64,000 nucleotides of DNA from Marinobacter azerbaijanicus (GTDB taxonomy: Bacteria > Pseudomonadota > Gammaproteobacteria > Pseudomonadales > Oleiphilaceae): NCBI RefSeq assembly GCF_030250645.1, contig NZ_JASSVS010000009.1:1-64000 (forward strand). The letters are read 5' to 3'. The translations under genes were made by a program, and so were the position numbers. Below the pieces are notes generated by a model that had not been told where the DNA came from, made no database searches, and saw only the letters and a list, made by a program, of their open reading frames with translations. Position 1 is the stretch's first letter. Each line of letters opens with the position of its first letter. Below are positions 7,908-16,897 of the stretch, piece after piece.

Positions 7908-8303
7908 TTAAATGTCGCTGGTGTCCAGAGTATAGGCGCCGTCTTCGTCATGGACTTCGCGGCCGGTGACGGGCGGGTTGAAGGCGCAGATCAGGCGCAT
8001 GTCTTCGGTTCCACCACGGAGAGTATGGGGGTCATTCTTGTCCAGTGCGTACAGGGTGCCGTCGGATATCTCGTGGGTTTCGCCGGTCTCCTTGTCGGTA
8101 ATGGTGCCGTTGCCCGCGACGCAGTAAACTGCTTCCAGATGGTTCTTGTACCAGAGGTTAAGTTCGGCGCCGGCAGGGATAATGGTCTCGTGAAACGAGA
8201 AGCCCATGCCGTCTTTTTTGAGCAGCATACGGCGGCTGGTCCAGCCCGGTCCGGTGACTTCCCGCTCGGTGCCGATGATGTCCTCAACTCGTACAATTTT
8301 CAT
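7908..8303 (-). CDS. ectC: L-ectoine synthase, without ectA or ectB
   Basis: Cupin-fold ectoine synthase of 131 residues, full length for the family. It cyclises N-gamma-acetyl-L-2,4-diaminobutyrate to the compatible solute ectoine in the cytoplasm. The proposed iron ligands are all present: E57 (in YKNHLEAVY), Y85 (GTLYAL) and H93 (NDPHTL). The N-terminus [16 protein letters not shown] is typical. The acetyltransferase ectA and aminotransferase ectB, which normally precede it, are absent here; the upstream neighbour is an unrelated GTPase gene 50 bp away, and an MFS gene follows. A solitary ectC is known from some bacteria, where it depends on imported precursor or serves another cyclisation. 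A complete ectABC elsewhere on the chromosome is possible. Confidence 0.92.
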   Translation of the reverse strand: MKIVRVEDIIGTEREVTGPGWTSRRMLLKKDGMGFSFHETIIPAGAELNLWYKNHLEAVYCVAGNGTITDKETGETHEISDGTLYALDKNDPHTLRGGTEDMRLICAFNPPVTGREVHDEDGAYTLDTSDI

Positions 8304-8353
8304 ACTTATCCCTCGTTTTTTGGTGGAGCAGTTCTTTAGTATACACGTCCTGG

Positions 8354-9781
8354 TCAGGTTCGGTTCAACCGCCAGTCGTCGTAGGCGCCCATGGCCTGTT
8401 CAATGGCCGTGGTCAATGCCATCCGGGTTCTGTCGTCCAGAGCTCGCTGTTTACGGCAGCGTTCAAGGGCACGGTGAATGATCTGTCGGTTGGCCCGGTC
8501 CAGGTGCTCCAGCCAGTGGTTATCTGCCGGCGCCAGGTCCAGCAGTTCGCGACCGGCGTGATTGCGGTGGCTGATATGCCACCAGTGATTGATCGCCCTT
8601 CCCAATACAACATAGCCGAACTGGCTGTCCTGTACAGGACCAAAAGTGGCGGTTCTGAGCCCGTTGCTCAGTACACCGGTATTCAGTACCGGTAAAGTCA
8701 GGCGGTCGCCATAAAAATAGCTGCCCGCAGCGCCGATCAATCCGCCGACCAGTGTACCGGCTCCCAATGAATGGCCAAGGGCCAGTGCATCCACGCCCGC
8801 GCCGCCCACAGCGCCGGCTCCGAATCCGGCTGTCGCCAGGTAGCGGCGGTTAACGCCCCAGGCCTTGCGGCTGTCCTCGCTGAACAGGTCATGCTCATTG
8901 TGCCATTCGAGTTCGGCTTCCTGGCGCTCCACGCGGTGATGCTCATAGAGTTTTTCGATGGCAATTCGCAGATGCTGCTCCCGCTTTCGCTGGTTGTGAT
9001 ACCAACTGGCTCGCAACTGCCTGGCCAGTTCCTCATCGGACAGTTCACTGGTCTGTAGTGTCGTCAGCGTTCGTTTCTCGCGGAACGACATCATCTCTTC
9101 CAGGGTGCGGGCGATCAGGGCAGCCGCTTCGGTCCTGCGTTGACGCCGCTGGGCCAGGAGAAAGGCGGTTGCCTTCTCCAGGGGTTCTTCCCAGGCGGGC
9201 TCAAGCTGGCCAAACGCCCGTAAAAGGCTGATATGTTGCTGAAATGGAGCGCGAACCGCATCGAATTTGCGGACAACCTGGAAGAACTGGCCAAGCGCCA
9301 TTGTCCAGGTGTCGCTGTAATCATCCTCACCGATGCTGTTGATCAGCGCCAGGCTGGGCCTCCCGGTCCAGCGCAGGATGGTCATTTCGGCTTCATGCTG
9401 TGCGCTGTAGGGTACAGAGCCGTCAACCACGTAAATAATGCCCGCGCCCTCGATCAGTGGTGTCAGCAATTCACACTCATCGGTGAATCCGCCATCACCA
9501 CGATGTTGGATCACAAATGCCCTTACGGTTTCTGCCCGGTCCGAGGCGGTTACGCTGTGGGCTTCCAGCCACTCGAGTACACGGCGGGGACGCTGGAAAC
9601 CGGGAGTGTCAACCAGGGTGTAGAGGATCTGGCCATCCACTGTCAGCGGGTATTCCTGGCACTGTCGGGTCGTTCCCGGTTCCAGGGCGATTGCGATGGC
9701 ATCGTTCTGTGACAGGGTGGCGACAATGCTCGATTTTCCCTTGTTGGGATGGCCAACCACGGCAAACACTGGCGCTCTCAT
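8354..9781 (-). CDS. DUF3482-type GTPase
   Basis: Protein of 475 residues with an Era/EngA-like GTPase domain at the N-terminus. The P-loop is GHPNKGKSS at 10-18, the G3 motif VDTPG follows, and NSIGEDD is a possible G4-like segment. The remaining region matches what I know as DUF3482, with a long charged helical stretch ([20 protein letters not shown]) and a glycine/alanine-rich segment near 325-355 that could insert into or contact the membrane. It overlaps the upstream DUF2868 gene by 4 bp, so the two are translationally coupled. The function of the pair is unknown; a membrane-associated GTPase is the reasonable reading. Confidence 0.82.
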   Translation of the reverse strand: MRAPVFAVVGHPNKGKSSIVATLSQNDAIAIALEPGTTRQCQEYPLTVDGQILYTLVDTPGFQRPRRVLEWLEAHSVTASDRAETVRAFVIQHRGDGGFTDECELLTPLIEGAGIIYVVDGSVPYSAQHEAEMTILRWTGRPSLALINSIGEDDYSDTWTMALGQFFQVVRKFDAVRAPFQQHISLLRAFGQLEPAWEEPLEKATAFLLAQRRQRRTEAAALIARTLEEMMSFREKRTLTTLQTSELSDEELARQLRASWYHNQRKREQHLRIAIEKLYEHHRVERQEAELEWHNEHDLFSEDSRKAWGVNRRYLATAGFGAGAVGGAGVDALALGHSLGAGTLVGGLIGAAGSYFYGDRLTLPVLNTGVLSNGLRTATFGPVQDSQFGYVVLGRAINHWWHISHRNHAGRELLDLAPADNHWLEHLDRANRQIIHRALERCRKQRALDDRTRMALTTAIEQAMGAYDDWRLNRT

Positions 9782-11187
9782 GATTGGTATCCGTCCTGCA
9801 GAGCGCGGTGTATGCGGGCCTCCGGTGAAGCCATATCAGGAGCGCTGACGACGATCCGGCTGTCTGCGAACCTGTCGACGAAGCGCAGCCATTGGTTCAG
9901 TTGATGTTCAGGGGGCGGCTGGTCTGGTTCTGCAGCCACTGGCACCAGGGCAACCAGAGTGGTTGGCGGCCAGGACTTTCGGGCGCCGTGCAGAAAATCC
10001 GCCAATTCACCGGTTGGCGGCTCCCAGCTGCGGGTAACGATCACCACCGCCGGTTCGGCGGCGCCAGCAAGCAGTTGACCTGCCTTCTGGATGACATGGT
10101 CATCATGCTCAAGGGACGCATTGCCACCCGCTGCGAGCACGTCCTGGTAGCCCACAGTCAGGGCATCGGGAAGTTCGGGTTCACCGGCACCGGCCCAACG
10201 GATCAGGACCTGTCCTCCAGGCAGCGGGTGCAACTGCCCATTGGTGCTGGTGTCGGGCTGGTCGGCAGCATCATTATGAAGGTTGCCGGTATCCAGGGCC
10301 GGGGTTTCCATACGGTATTGCAGGGCAATCATTCCGGGATGCCGGGCAAGTTCCCTGCGGGCCCTTATGCCGGGATGGATAGTTGCAAGAGCCAGTAGCA
10401 CCAGCCTTGGCAGGATCACATAGGTGCTCCAGACCATGGCGACAAATGGCCACCACTGGCCCCAGAGTGCGGGATTCCCGGAGCCATCGCTGCCACTGCG
10501 GTAAAACCGTGTGGCTTCCACCAGATCCCGGTCGGGAAATGCGGCGGGCCAGAGGTTCTGCCAAGGCTTGGCGAGGGCTGCCAGCAGCTGGTAATAGCTG
10601 TCGGACCCCGCCTCGAGGGTCGTACTCCAGCCAAACGCAAGATCCTGAACCACGACAAGTACCAGCAGAGTGAGCAGTCCGGCCAGACCAAACATCAGCC
10701 CGCCGGTGTGGGCGGCACGGGCCATCAGCATGGGTTGCAGTGGCCGCAGTACATCGGGTGGGCGGGTCCGGAACAGCTTTCGTAATAACCAGCGCCAGGG
10801 CTGCCAGCCGGCAAAGGCCTGCACGGTAGTGATTACGGCCAGCAAACACTGGAGCAGTACGAACGCCAGGATAACCGTCAGGTTGATCCTATTGCCGCCG
10901 TCGTAAAACAGAAGCCCAAGCATGGCCATAACACCGGTGATCAGGCCCGCGATGGCAAACCCTGCGGTCAGATGCCGCCACCGGCGCAAGGGGTCTTCGG
11001 TCGGTAACGGTGTCCGTAGTCGATGCACATGCTCAAGCCATAGGTCAGGGCTGGGAAGCTGGCCCTTGTCATGGCAGTTCAGTGCGAAACGGCGGTCTCT
11101 CCGATGCAGGAACGCCTGCGACTGATCGCTGTCCCGCTGGACCTGGCTGTCAAACTCCAATAATCGTCGAATGGCGCTGTCTGGCAT
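9778..11187 (-). CDS. DUF2868 membrane protein
   Basis: Inner-membrane protein of 469 residues. Four membrane segments can be seen, at roughly 70-93, 97-121, 160-187 and 240-270. They are followed by a large cytoplasmic domain with Rossmann-like strands (VLIRWAGAGEP, AVVIVTRSWEPP, TTLVALVPVA). It matches the DUF2868 family, usually found next to a DUF3482 GTPase, as here with an ATGA overlap. It is the first gene of a minus-strand run that continues into the GTPase and perhaps ectC. No enzymatic motif is evident. The conserved pairing suggests that the GTPase docks on this protein. Confidence 0.8.
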   Translation of the reverse strand: MPDSAIRRLLEFDSQVQRDSDQSQAFLHRRDRRFALNCHDKGQLPSPDLWLEHVHRLRTPLPTEDPLRRWRHLTAGFAIAGLITGVMAMLGLLFYDGGNRINLTVILAFVLLQCLLAVITTVQAFAGWQPWRWLLRKLFRTRPPDVLRPLQPMLMARAAHTGGLMFGLAGLLTLLVLVVVQDLAFGWSTTLEAGSDSYYQLLAALAKPWQNLWPAAFPDRDLVEATRFYRSGSDGSGNPALWGQWWPFVAMVWSTYVILPRLVLLALATIHPGIRARRELARHPGMIALQYRMETPALDTGNLHNDAADQPDTSTNGQLHPLPGGQVLIRWAGAGEPELPDALTVGYQDVLAAGGNASLEHDDHVIQKAGQLLAGAAEPAVVIVTRSWEPPTGELADFLHGARKSWPPTTLVALVPVAAEPDQPPPEHQLNQWLRFVDRFADSRIVVSAPDMASPEARIHRALQDGYQS

Positions 11188-11270
11188 TGATTATCCTGGT
11201 GTACTGGGCGGTGTGAGCCGTCCTGGAATGCTAGGATAAGGGTATCCCATAACCTGGTGCCAGACATAAC

Positions 11271-11630
11271 ATGACCAACCATCTGATGAACCTGCGTCAC
11301 GTGCCCGACGACGAGGCGGATGAAATCCGTGACCTGTTCGAGGCCCACAATGTGCCCTACTACGAAACCCCGCCCAGCCGTTGGGGTATCAGCATGGGTG
11401 GTTTCTGGGTTAACGATGACGAGGAGGCCCGGCGAGCGAGGGAACTGCTGGATAACTACCAGCGGGAACGTCTGCAACGCCAGCGCGAGATCTACGAACA
11501 GGATCTGGCGGCCGGGCGGACAGGCGGGGTCTGGCACCGTTTGCGGCAGAGGCCGGTTACGACCATTGCAGCCTGCCTGGCCATTATTGTCATTCTCGGG
11601 CTGACCATAGCTCCTTTTGTCACCCTTTAA
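11271..11630 (+). CDS. DUF6164 family protein
   Basis: Small protein of 119 residues. The N-terminal half holds the family signature: RHVPDDEADEIRDLFEAHNV, then YYETPPSRWGISMGGFWV. A charged coiled-coil helix follows, and one C-terminal transmembrane helix spans about 97-116. It resembles what I recall as DUF6164, a tail-anchored protein with a small alpha/beta domain. It stands alone between divergent and convergent neighbours, and its stop overlaps the end of the convergent esterase gene by 4 bp. The function is unknown. Confidence 0.78.
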   Translation: MTNHLMNLRHVPDDEADEIRDLFEAHNVPYYETPPSRWGISMGGFWVNDDEEARRARELLDNYQRERLQRQREIYEQDLAAGRTGGVWHRLRQRPVTTIAACLAIIVILGLTIAPFVTL

Positions 11631-12532
11631 TTGCCCGCTCTGACTGTTTCCCGGGTGGTCCGGGTGTGCCGAACCAGAAAGCCAGTGGCCTTTTCAACCG
11701 CATTACCGGCGGTAAGGAAGCTGGTGACATGGCCCCGCAGATGCATCAGGTAGAGTTCACTCTCAACGCCTTGGTCGGTCAGTCGGGCCCGGAACTCTTT
11801 CGCCTGGCTGAAAGGTACCAGCATGTCCTGGGCGCCATGGAAAAGAAAGAATGGCGGCGCGCCGGCAGTAATGTGGGTAATCGGTGAGGCAGCCCGGTAG
11901 ACACCGGGAATGTCTTCCTGTTCGCCACCAAGAAACTGGCGGATCAGTTTTCCCGAGCCGAAGGCGCGAAGATCGCTGGGCAGTCCTCCCGCAACAACGG
12001 CTACTGGCCGGGCATGCTTACCTCCGTAAGGTTGGTTTAACGGGTGTCGGGATTCGGCGACCAGTGCCATCAGGCTGACGAGGTGGGCACCGGATGAGAA
12101 CCCGAACGCTGTGAAGGCGTCCCGGTCCAGTTGGTAAGTATCTGCCTCTTCATGGAGCCAGTGCATGGCCATCTGCAGATCATACAGTTGAGCGGGAAAG
12201 ATGTGCTCCGGCGCAAACCGGTAATCAATATTCATGACTGCAAAACCCCTGCCGGCAAGATGCTCGGCAATCCACGTCATATCCTCCCGTGAGCGCCGTT
12301 CCCATCCTCCGCCGTGGACAAGAAGCACGGTAGGGAGCGGTTGGTTGCCTTCGGGCAGGTAGAGGTCAGCCTTCAGGGTCTGGGGCCAGCCATCCGGGGA
12401 AAAGGTGATGCCTGTTGACGTGTTGAAGCTGGTCTCCGGTGCCTGCTCTACCTGCTCCGGTGCGTTCTGGTGAGAAGCGCAGGCAGTCAGCAGGGCACCA
12501 GCGAAAATAACCAGCAGGTAAAGGGGATTCAT
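11627..12532 (-). CDS. Alpha/beta-hydrolase lipoprotein, esterase-like
   Basis: Lipoprotein of 301 residues with lipobox LTAC (C18), so membrane-anchored in the envelope. The hydrolase domain has the oxyanion motif HGGG (in VLLVHGGGWERRS), the nucleophile elbow GFSSG, and late Asp and His candidates in FLFHGAQDMLVPF and HLRGHVTSF. This is the hormone-sensitive-lipase/BD-FAE-like esterase pattern (HGGGW plus DYRFAPEHIFPAQ). It would hydrolyse a carboxylic ester outside the cytoplasm. It is divergent from the 3HB-oligomer hydrolase 370 bp away; a joint role is possible but there is no shared operator on its side. Confidence 0.82.
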   Translation of the reverse strand: MNPLYLLVIFAGALLTACASHQNAPEQVEQAPETSFNTSTGITFSPDGWPQTLKADLYLPEGNQPLPTVLLVHGGGWERRSREDMTWIAEHLAGRGFAVMNIDYRFAPEHIFPAQLYDLQMAMHWLHEEADTYQLDRDAFTAFGFSSGAHLVSLMALVAESRHPLNQPYGGKHARPVAVVAGGLPSDLRAFGSGKLIRQFLGGEQEDIPGVYRAASPITHITAGAPPFFLFHGAQDMLVPFSQAKEFRARLTDQGVESELYLMHLRGHVTSFLTAGNAVEKATGFLVRHTRTTRETVRAGN

Positions 12533-12732
12533 TCGTTTTCCGTCAGTTTACCGAGCGACACAAACTGATACGGGGAGATGCCGCTGGTGGATGCCTGGCC
12601 CAGCGGGAATCGCGCCTATCAAATGTGGACTGTCTGGCAAACAGGACAGTGTTCGGATATCGCTACAGATGCTCGCCGCGGTCCCTGGAGCGCTGAGTGC
12701 AGGCTTTTTCGTCTTCTCATCGGGTCTGCATT

Positions 12733-12748
12733 GTCCGGTTATCCGGAA
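12733..12748. promoter_or_regulatory. Upstream activator site (3HB regulon)
   Basis: The 16-mer GTCCGGTTATCCGGAA closely matches the palindrome GTCCGGAAATCCGGAC at 16629-16644. Its centre lies 72 bp upstream of the -24 GG of the promoter at 12811, against 74 bp at the second promoter. A weaker match lies at 12756-12771. The rest of the 371-base gap 12533-12903 holds this site, the promoter and the 5' leader of the hydrolase; no gene is seen. Confidence 0.65.
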
Positions 12749-12808
12749 ACCAGCTTCCCGGATTTCAGAAGTTTCTTCATTTCATCTTTAATATCAAAGA
12801 CCTGCTTT

Positions 12809-12826
12809 TTTGGCACAGGATACGCA
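12809..12826 (+). promoter_or_regulatory. Sigma-54 promoter of the oligomer hydrolase
   Basis: TTTGGCACAGGATACGCA has the -24 GG at 12812-12813 and the -12 GC at 12824-12825, with exactly 10 bases between them as sigma-54 requires. A T-run precedes it. Transcription would start near 12837, giving a leader of about 67 nt to the ATG at 12904. Confidence 0.75.
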
Positions 12827-12903
12827 TGGCTGCACAACAGGTGCCCGGTGTTCTTCTTGTGCGCCGGGTTCCCAGTGTCAAACAAAAACAACAGGGAATG
12901 ATC

Positions 12904-15012
12904 ATGAAAACACTACTGCAATGCACGTTAATCGGTGCGGTCACGTTAACCGTGTCTGCCTGCAAGGAAAGTGGCTTACCGTTCAACCAGCTCCCGGACT
13001 TCATTCAGGGCGACGTTCAATCAAGTCAGTACGATGGCACTACCAACGACCTGCTGACCGGTGGGCTTGGCGCCAGTGGCCTTGCCAGTGGAACAGCGCC
13101 TGCGTTTGACGATCCCATCAATCCAACGGCCGAGGAATTGCGGACGTTGGCTATCTACAATAATTACCGGGCCCTGGTGGACACCGTGCCTGGTGGTGGT
13201 TATGGCGAATTCTTCGGACCCCAGGTGGGCAATGGGGGCGAAGGCATGATCCCCGGGGAAGAGCACCTGGCCTATATGTCGGTTGAGGACAGTGATGTAC
13301 CGGTGACTGTGATGGTCCAGGTTCCGGACAGTTTTGATCTGGACCAGGCCTGCATTGTTACAGCGCCCTCGTCGGGTTCACGGGGTATCTACGGAGCTAT
13401 CGGCACTGCCGGTGAATGGGGCCTGAAGAAAGGATGTGCGGTGGTTTATACCGACAAGGGTACTGGCACCGGCTCCCATAATCTGGCCACCAATGCCGCG
13501 CAACGTATCGATGGAACACTCACCCAGGCCGATGAACCGGTGCAGTTTCGTGCCGATCTGGATGACCAGGCGCGGGCGGATTTCGACGCCACCTGGCCAG
13601 ACCGTTTTGCCTATAAACATGCCCATTCCCGTGTCAATCCCGAGGCAGACTGGGGTCGGCATGTACTCCAGTCGATCGAGTTCGGCTTTTACGTGTTGAA
13701 CGAGAAGTTTGGACAGGAAACCGGCATCGGCCTCAAGGTCGTGAAGGTGAAGCCGAAAAATACCCTGGTGATCGCTTCCAGTGTCTCAAATGGAGGCGGT
13801 GCGTCCGTTCGCGCGGCGGAACTGGATGATAGCGGGCTGATCGATGGCGTGGCGGTATCGGAACCCAACGTTAACCCGCAGGTGGATACCAGCTTCACCA
13901 TCCGTCAGGGTGACGGCCCTGTGCTCGCCGAGCACAGTCGTAGCCTGCTGGATTACACCACGGCGCTGGCGGTGTACCAGGGTTGCGCGAATATTGCGCC
14001 GGAAATTCGTGATGATGCACCTCTGAACGCTGTGTTCAACAATTTCACCATCGCAGAAAATATCTGTAACTCACTGGCAAACAAGGGTCTGGTTTCCGGT
14101 GCTACCACGGATGACCGGGCATCTGATGCACTTCGCATCCTGGAAGAAGAGGTGGGCATCCAGCCCGAACAGAACCTGCTTGCGCCCGTGCACTTCGGCC
14201 TGTCGGTGGCTCAGGGAATTTCCGTGACTTACGCCAATGCCTACGGCAAAGCCGGTGTGGAAGACAGCCTGTGTAATATCAGTCTCGCTGCCACGGGAGC
14301 CGGGGGAGCGGTTACGCAGCTCAGCGACGCCCAGGAAGCCGCGCTATTCTCGGCAAGCAATGGTATTCCACCCAGTGCCGGGGTGAACCTGGTGTATGAC
14401 AATGCGGAAGGTCAGCCCACGAACCTCGCAGTCAGCGCCTCGCCCAGTTCCAGCCAGCAGGATTTTGGTCTGGATGCGCTGTTGTGTCTGAGGAGTCTCG
14501 CGGTCGGGACGGATGTTGTCTCTGGAGTACCGCTTTCCGGCGCCGCTGCTGACATGTCCGACCGGATTGCCGATGGCATTGGCCAGATTCGCGCCACTGG
14601 AAACCTGCAGGGTAAGCCGACGGTTTTCGTAACCGGTCGTGCTGACGCCATCCTGCCCATCAACCATACATCCCGGCCCTATTTTGGCCTGAACCAGCGG
14701 GTAGAGGGTAGTAATAGCAATTTGCGGTACTATGAGATCCTCAATGCCCACCATCTTGATGTCCTGAATGGATTCCCGGGACTGGCGGATCGGTATGTGC
14801 CCCTGCACCATTACTTCTTCCAGGCGCTGGATCTGGTGTGGGCCAACCTTGCCGACAAGCAGGCATTGCCACCCAGTCAGGTGGTCAGAACAGTGCCGCG
14901 GGGAGACATTACGACACCACTGTCGGAGGCCAACCTGACTCCGATTTCGGGCAATCCTGATGTAGGTGACCGCATTGTGTTCGCCGATGATCAGGTAAAG
15001 ATCCCGGACTGA
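12904..15012 (+). CDS. 3-hydroxybutyrate oligomer hydrolase lipoprotein
   Basis: Protein of 702 residues of the 3HB-oligomer hydrolase family (PF10605), which splits short 3-hydroxybutyrate oligomers to 3HB monomers. The N-terminus has a signal with lipobox VSAC (C20), so it should be an envelope lipoprotein. Family signatures are [26 protein letters not shown], the proposed nucleophile segment [14 protein letters not shown], and [19 protein letters not shown] near the C-terminus. I chose the ATG at 12904: the site AGGGA is 6-7 nt upstream, and the longer open frame lacks a signal peptide at its start. It has its own sigma-54 promoter and lies just upstream of the activator gene. Its product would feed the TRAP, dehydrogenase and synthetase genes at 16.9-22.9 kb. 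Confidence 0.9.
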   Translation: MKTLLQCTLIGAVTLTVSACKESGLPFNQLPDFIQGDVQSSQYDGTTNDLLTGGLGASGLASGTAPAFDDPINPTAEELRTLAIYNNYRALVDTVPGGGYGEFFGPQVGNGGEGMIPGEEHLAYMSVEDSDVPVTVMVQVPDSFDLDQACIVTAPSSGSRGIYGAIGTAGEWGLKKGCAVVYTDKGTGTGSHNLATNAAQRIDGTLTQADEPVQFRADLDDQARADFDATWPDRFAYKHAHSRVNPEADWGRHVLQSIEFGFYVLNEKFGQETGIGLKVVKVKPKNTLVIASSVSNGGGASVRAAELDDSGLIDGVAVSEPNVNPQVDTSFTIRQGDGPVLAEHSRSLLDYTTALAVYQGCANIAPEIRDDAPLNAVFNNFTIAENICNSLANKGLVSGATTDDRASDALRILEEEVGIQPEQNLLAPVHFGLSVAQGISVTYANAYGKAGVEDSLCNISLAATGAGGAVTQLSDAQEAALFSASNGIPPSAGVNLVYDNAEGQPTNLAVSASPSSSQQDFGLDALLCLRSLAVGTDVVSGVPLSGAAADMSDRIADGIGQIRATGNLQGKPTVFVTGRADAILPINHTSRPYFGLNQRVEGSNSNLRYYEILNAHHLDVLNGFPGLADRYVPLHHYFFQALDLVWANLADKQALPPSQVVRTVPRGDITTPLSEANLTPISGNPDVGDRIVFADDQVKIPD

Positions 15013-15093
15013 AGCGCCCTTCAGGCGGCCTGCCGGGGTTGCGGGCCGTCATTATTTGCCCCCGTTCCGGGGGAGCCATATACTTCCGTCACT

Positions 15094-15113
15094 GCACCCG
15101 GTTCGCCGGGTGC
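15094..15113 (+). promoter_or_regulatory. UUCG-capped hairpin at the activator start
   Basis: Perfect 8-bp stem GCACCCGG/CCGGGTGC with a TTCG tetraloop ends 1 base before the ATG at 15115. It has no T-run. It would occlude that first ATG in RNA, which favours initiation at 15127 or 15160, or it marks the 3' end of the hydrolase mRNA. Confidence 0.5.
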
Positions 15114-15114
15114 C

Positions 15115-16572
15115 ATGGATATTGCCATGAATAACATCCAACCCGGTGGTGCAGGGTACATGACAGAGCTGTTTAGCGAGAATAATAAAAGTGGCCTGAC
15201 CAGGGACCTTATCGAAGCGCTGTTCCCCATGTTTGAAGAGGCCAGTGCAGGCGCCATAGCGGTGGATCACGAAAGCCGTATTACCTGGATCAATAGCAGT
15301 TATTCCCATCTGCTGGGTCTTGGTGACCCTGTCAGTGTGATTGGCAAGCCGGTACGCCAGGTGATTCCCCGGACCCGTATGCCGGAAGTGGTGGAGACGG
15401 GTAAACCGCTTTTGCTCGACATCATGGAACACAATAACCAACAGCTGGTGGTAACCCGTTTGCCCTTCTATGACGACGAGGGTCGGATTGTGGGGGCGGT
15501 GGCGTTTGTTCTGTATGACGATCTGCAGCCTCTGACGCCACTGGTCGCCAAATATCGACGTCTGCATCAGGATCTGGCAGCGGCCCGCAAGGCGCTGGCG
15601 AAAAAGACACGGGGAACCCGCTACAACCTTGCAGACTTTGTCGGAGCCAGTCCCGCGGCTCTGGAGGTTAAACGCCGGGCCCGGTTGGCGGCGGGTCGGG
15701 ATATGCCTGTGTTGTTGCTGGGTGAGACGGGCACCGGCAAGGAAGTGCTGGCGCAGGCAATTCACGCCGTGTCCACGCGTGCGGAGAAGCCGTTTGTGGG
15801 TGTGAACGTTGCGGCCATTCCTGACAACCTGTTGGAAGCGGAGTTTTTTGGTGTTGCGCCAGGGGCCTATACCGGCGCGGACCGACGCACCCGCGAGGGC
15901 AAGTTCCAGCTGGCGAACGGCGGTACTCTGTTTCTGGATGAAGTCGGGGATATGCCGTTACCGCTGCAGGCAAAGCTGCTACGGGCTTTGCAGGAAGGTG
16001 AAATTGAGCCCCTGGGTTCGAACAAGGTGGCGTCAGTGGATGTGCGCGTCATTGCCGCCACCAGCCGAAACCTGGAGGCAATGATCGCCGAGGGCGAATT
16101 CCGCTCGGATCTGTATTACCGGCTGAACGTACTGGAAATACCCATTCCCCCTCTGCGGGATCGGCTCGCCGATCTGGGTGTGCTATGTGAGGCTTTGCTG
16201 GGTGAGATCTGTGATGGCCTCGACATGAGGGGAGAGATCACTGATGCCGGTGTTGCTGCTCTGGGCGGTTACGACTGGCCAGGTAACATCCGTGAACTGC
16301 GGAATGTTCTGGAGCGGGCCCTGACCATGGGGGAGGATGGTGGTTTGCTGGATGCCGATGCCATTTTCAAGGTATTGCCCCGCAGTGGCAACAGGCCTGC
16401 CTCGTCGTTGGTCCCGCAGCCAGTGCGCCCCCTTGCCAAAACCCTGGCTGACGCCGAGGCACAGGCTATTGAGGAAGCGCTGGTGGCAAGCCGTGGCAAC
16501 CGGACCCGTGCAGCCAAACTGCTGGGTATCTCACGATCAGTGCTTTATGAGAAGCTGGCGAAAATGTCCTGA
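15115..16572 (+). CDS. Sigma-54-dependent activator with PAS domain
   Basis: Bacterial enhancer-binding protein of 485 residues. The N-terminal PAS-like sensor covers about 25-150 (AGAIAVDHESRITWINSSY) and joins an AAA+ domain with Walker A GETGTGKE at 203-210. The sigma-54 contact loop is GAYTGA (250-255) instead of the usual GAFTGA. Walker B is LFLDEVGD and the arginine finger is in FRSDLYYRLNV. A Fis-type helix-turn-helix sits at the C-terminus (NRTRAAKLLGISRSVLYEKL). The start is uncertain: ATGs at 15115, 15127 and 15160 are in frame and a hairpin precedes the first. It lies between two sigma-54 promoters that share an upstream palindrome, so it very probably activates both in response to 3HB or a related signal. 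Confidence 0.88.
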   Translation: MDIAMNNIQPGGAGYMTELFSENNKSGLTRDLIEALFPMFEEASAGAIAVDHESRITWINSSYSHLLGLGDPVSVIGKPVRQVIPRTRMPEVVETGKPLLLDIMEHNNQQLVVTRLPFYDDEGRIVGAVAFVLYDDLQPLTPLVAKYRRLHQDLAAARKALAKKTRGTRYNLADFVGASPAALEVKRRARLAAGRDMPVLLLGETGTGKEVLAQAIHAVSTRAEKPFVGVNVAAIPDNLLEAEFFGVAPGAYTGADRRTREGKFQLANGGTLFLDEVGDMPLPLQAKLLRALQEGEIEPLGSNKVASVDVRVIAATSRNLEAMIAEGEFRSDLYYRLNVLEIPIPPLRDRLADLGVLCEALLGEICDGLDMRGEITDAGVAALGGYDWPGNIRELRNVLERALTMGEDGGLLDADAIFKVLPRSGNRPASSLVPQPVRPLAKTLADAEAQAIEEALVASRGNRTRAAKLLGISRSVLYEKLAKMS

Positions 16573-16581
16573 AACCCGGAC
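16566..16581. promoter_or_regulatory. Distal upstream activator site
   Basis: GTCCTGAAACCCGGAC, whose reverse complement GTCCGGGTTTCAGGAC matches the GTCCGG....C.GGAC pattern of the site at 16629. The two centres are 63 bp apart, six helical turns. It overlaps the stop codon of the activator gene. Confidence 0.55.
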
Positions 16582-16628
16582 ACCTGTCCAGCTATCAGCA
16601 CAAACCCCTACGACTGACGTCTATATGC

Positions 16629-16644
16629 GTCCGGAAATCCGGAC
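16629..16644. promoter_or_regulatory. Proximal upstream activator site, perfect palindrome
   Basis: GTCCGGAAATCCGGAC is a perfect palindrome and extends one base each way. Its centre lies about 99 bp upstream of the predicted start of the TRAP operon, matching the arrangement at 12733. It is the best candidate binding site for the Fis-type domain of the adjacent activator. The gap 16573-16897 holds this site, the sigma-54 promoter, an AT-rich bend between them and the dctP leader. Confidence 0.68.
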
Positions 16645-16707
16645 GTTCCTGATTGTTGTGCATTTTTGAGAATTTCTATCTTGCTGATTAATATATTAAA
16701 AAAATGA

Positions 16708-16724
16708 TTGGCATAGTGTCTGCT
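16708..16724 (+). promoter_or_regulatory. Sigma-54 promoter of the TRAP-bdh-acs operon
   Basis: TTGGCATAGTGTCTGCT has GG at 16710-16711 and GC at 16722-16723 with the required 10-base spacing. The upstream stretch 16660-16707 is AT-rich, suitable for bending by IHF, although I see no good IHF consensus. The start is predicted near 16735. Confidence 0.75.
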
Positions 16725-16897
16725 ACATCCCGGTTGCAGGACGTCAGAACAACGCAGAAAACAAGACTGGCGCTTTCGTTGGACCCAAATTAAATCTTGT
16801 CTGTCTCGTTTCCTGCGATGTCTGACTACACTTGGATCAGGCCCCTCGGGATGCCCCTGTGCGGCCGAATACAACAACAATGTTAGGAGACTTGCCA

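Noticed and set aside
12578..12901. Plus-strand open frame before the oligomer hydrolase
   Set aside because: It covers the activator site and sigma-54 promoter and shows no protein-like pattern.
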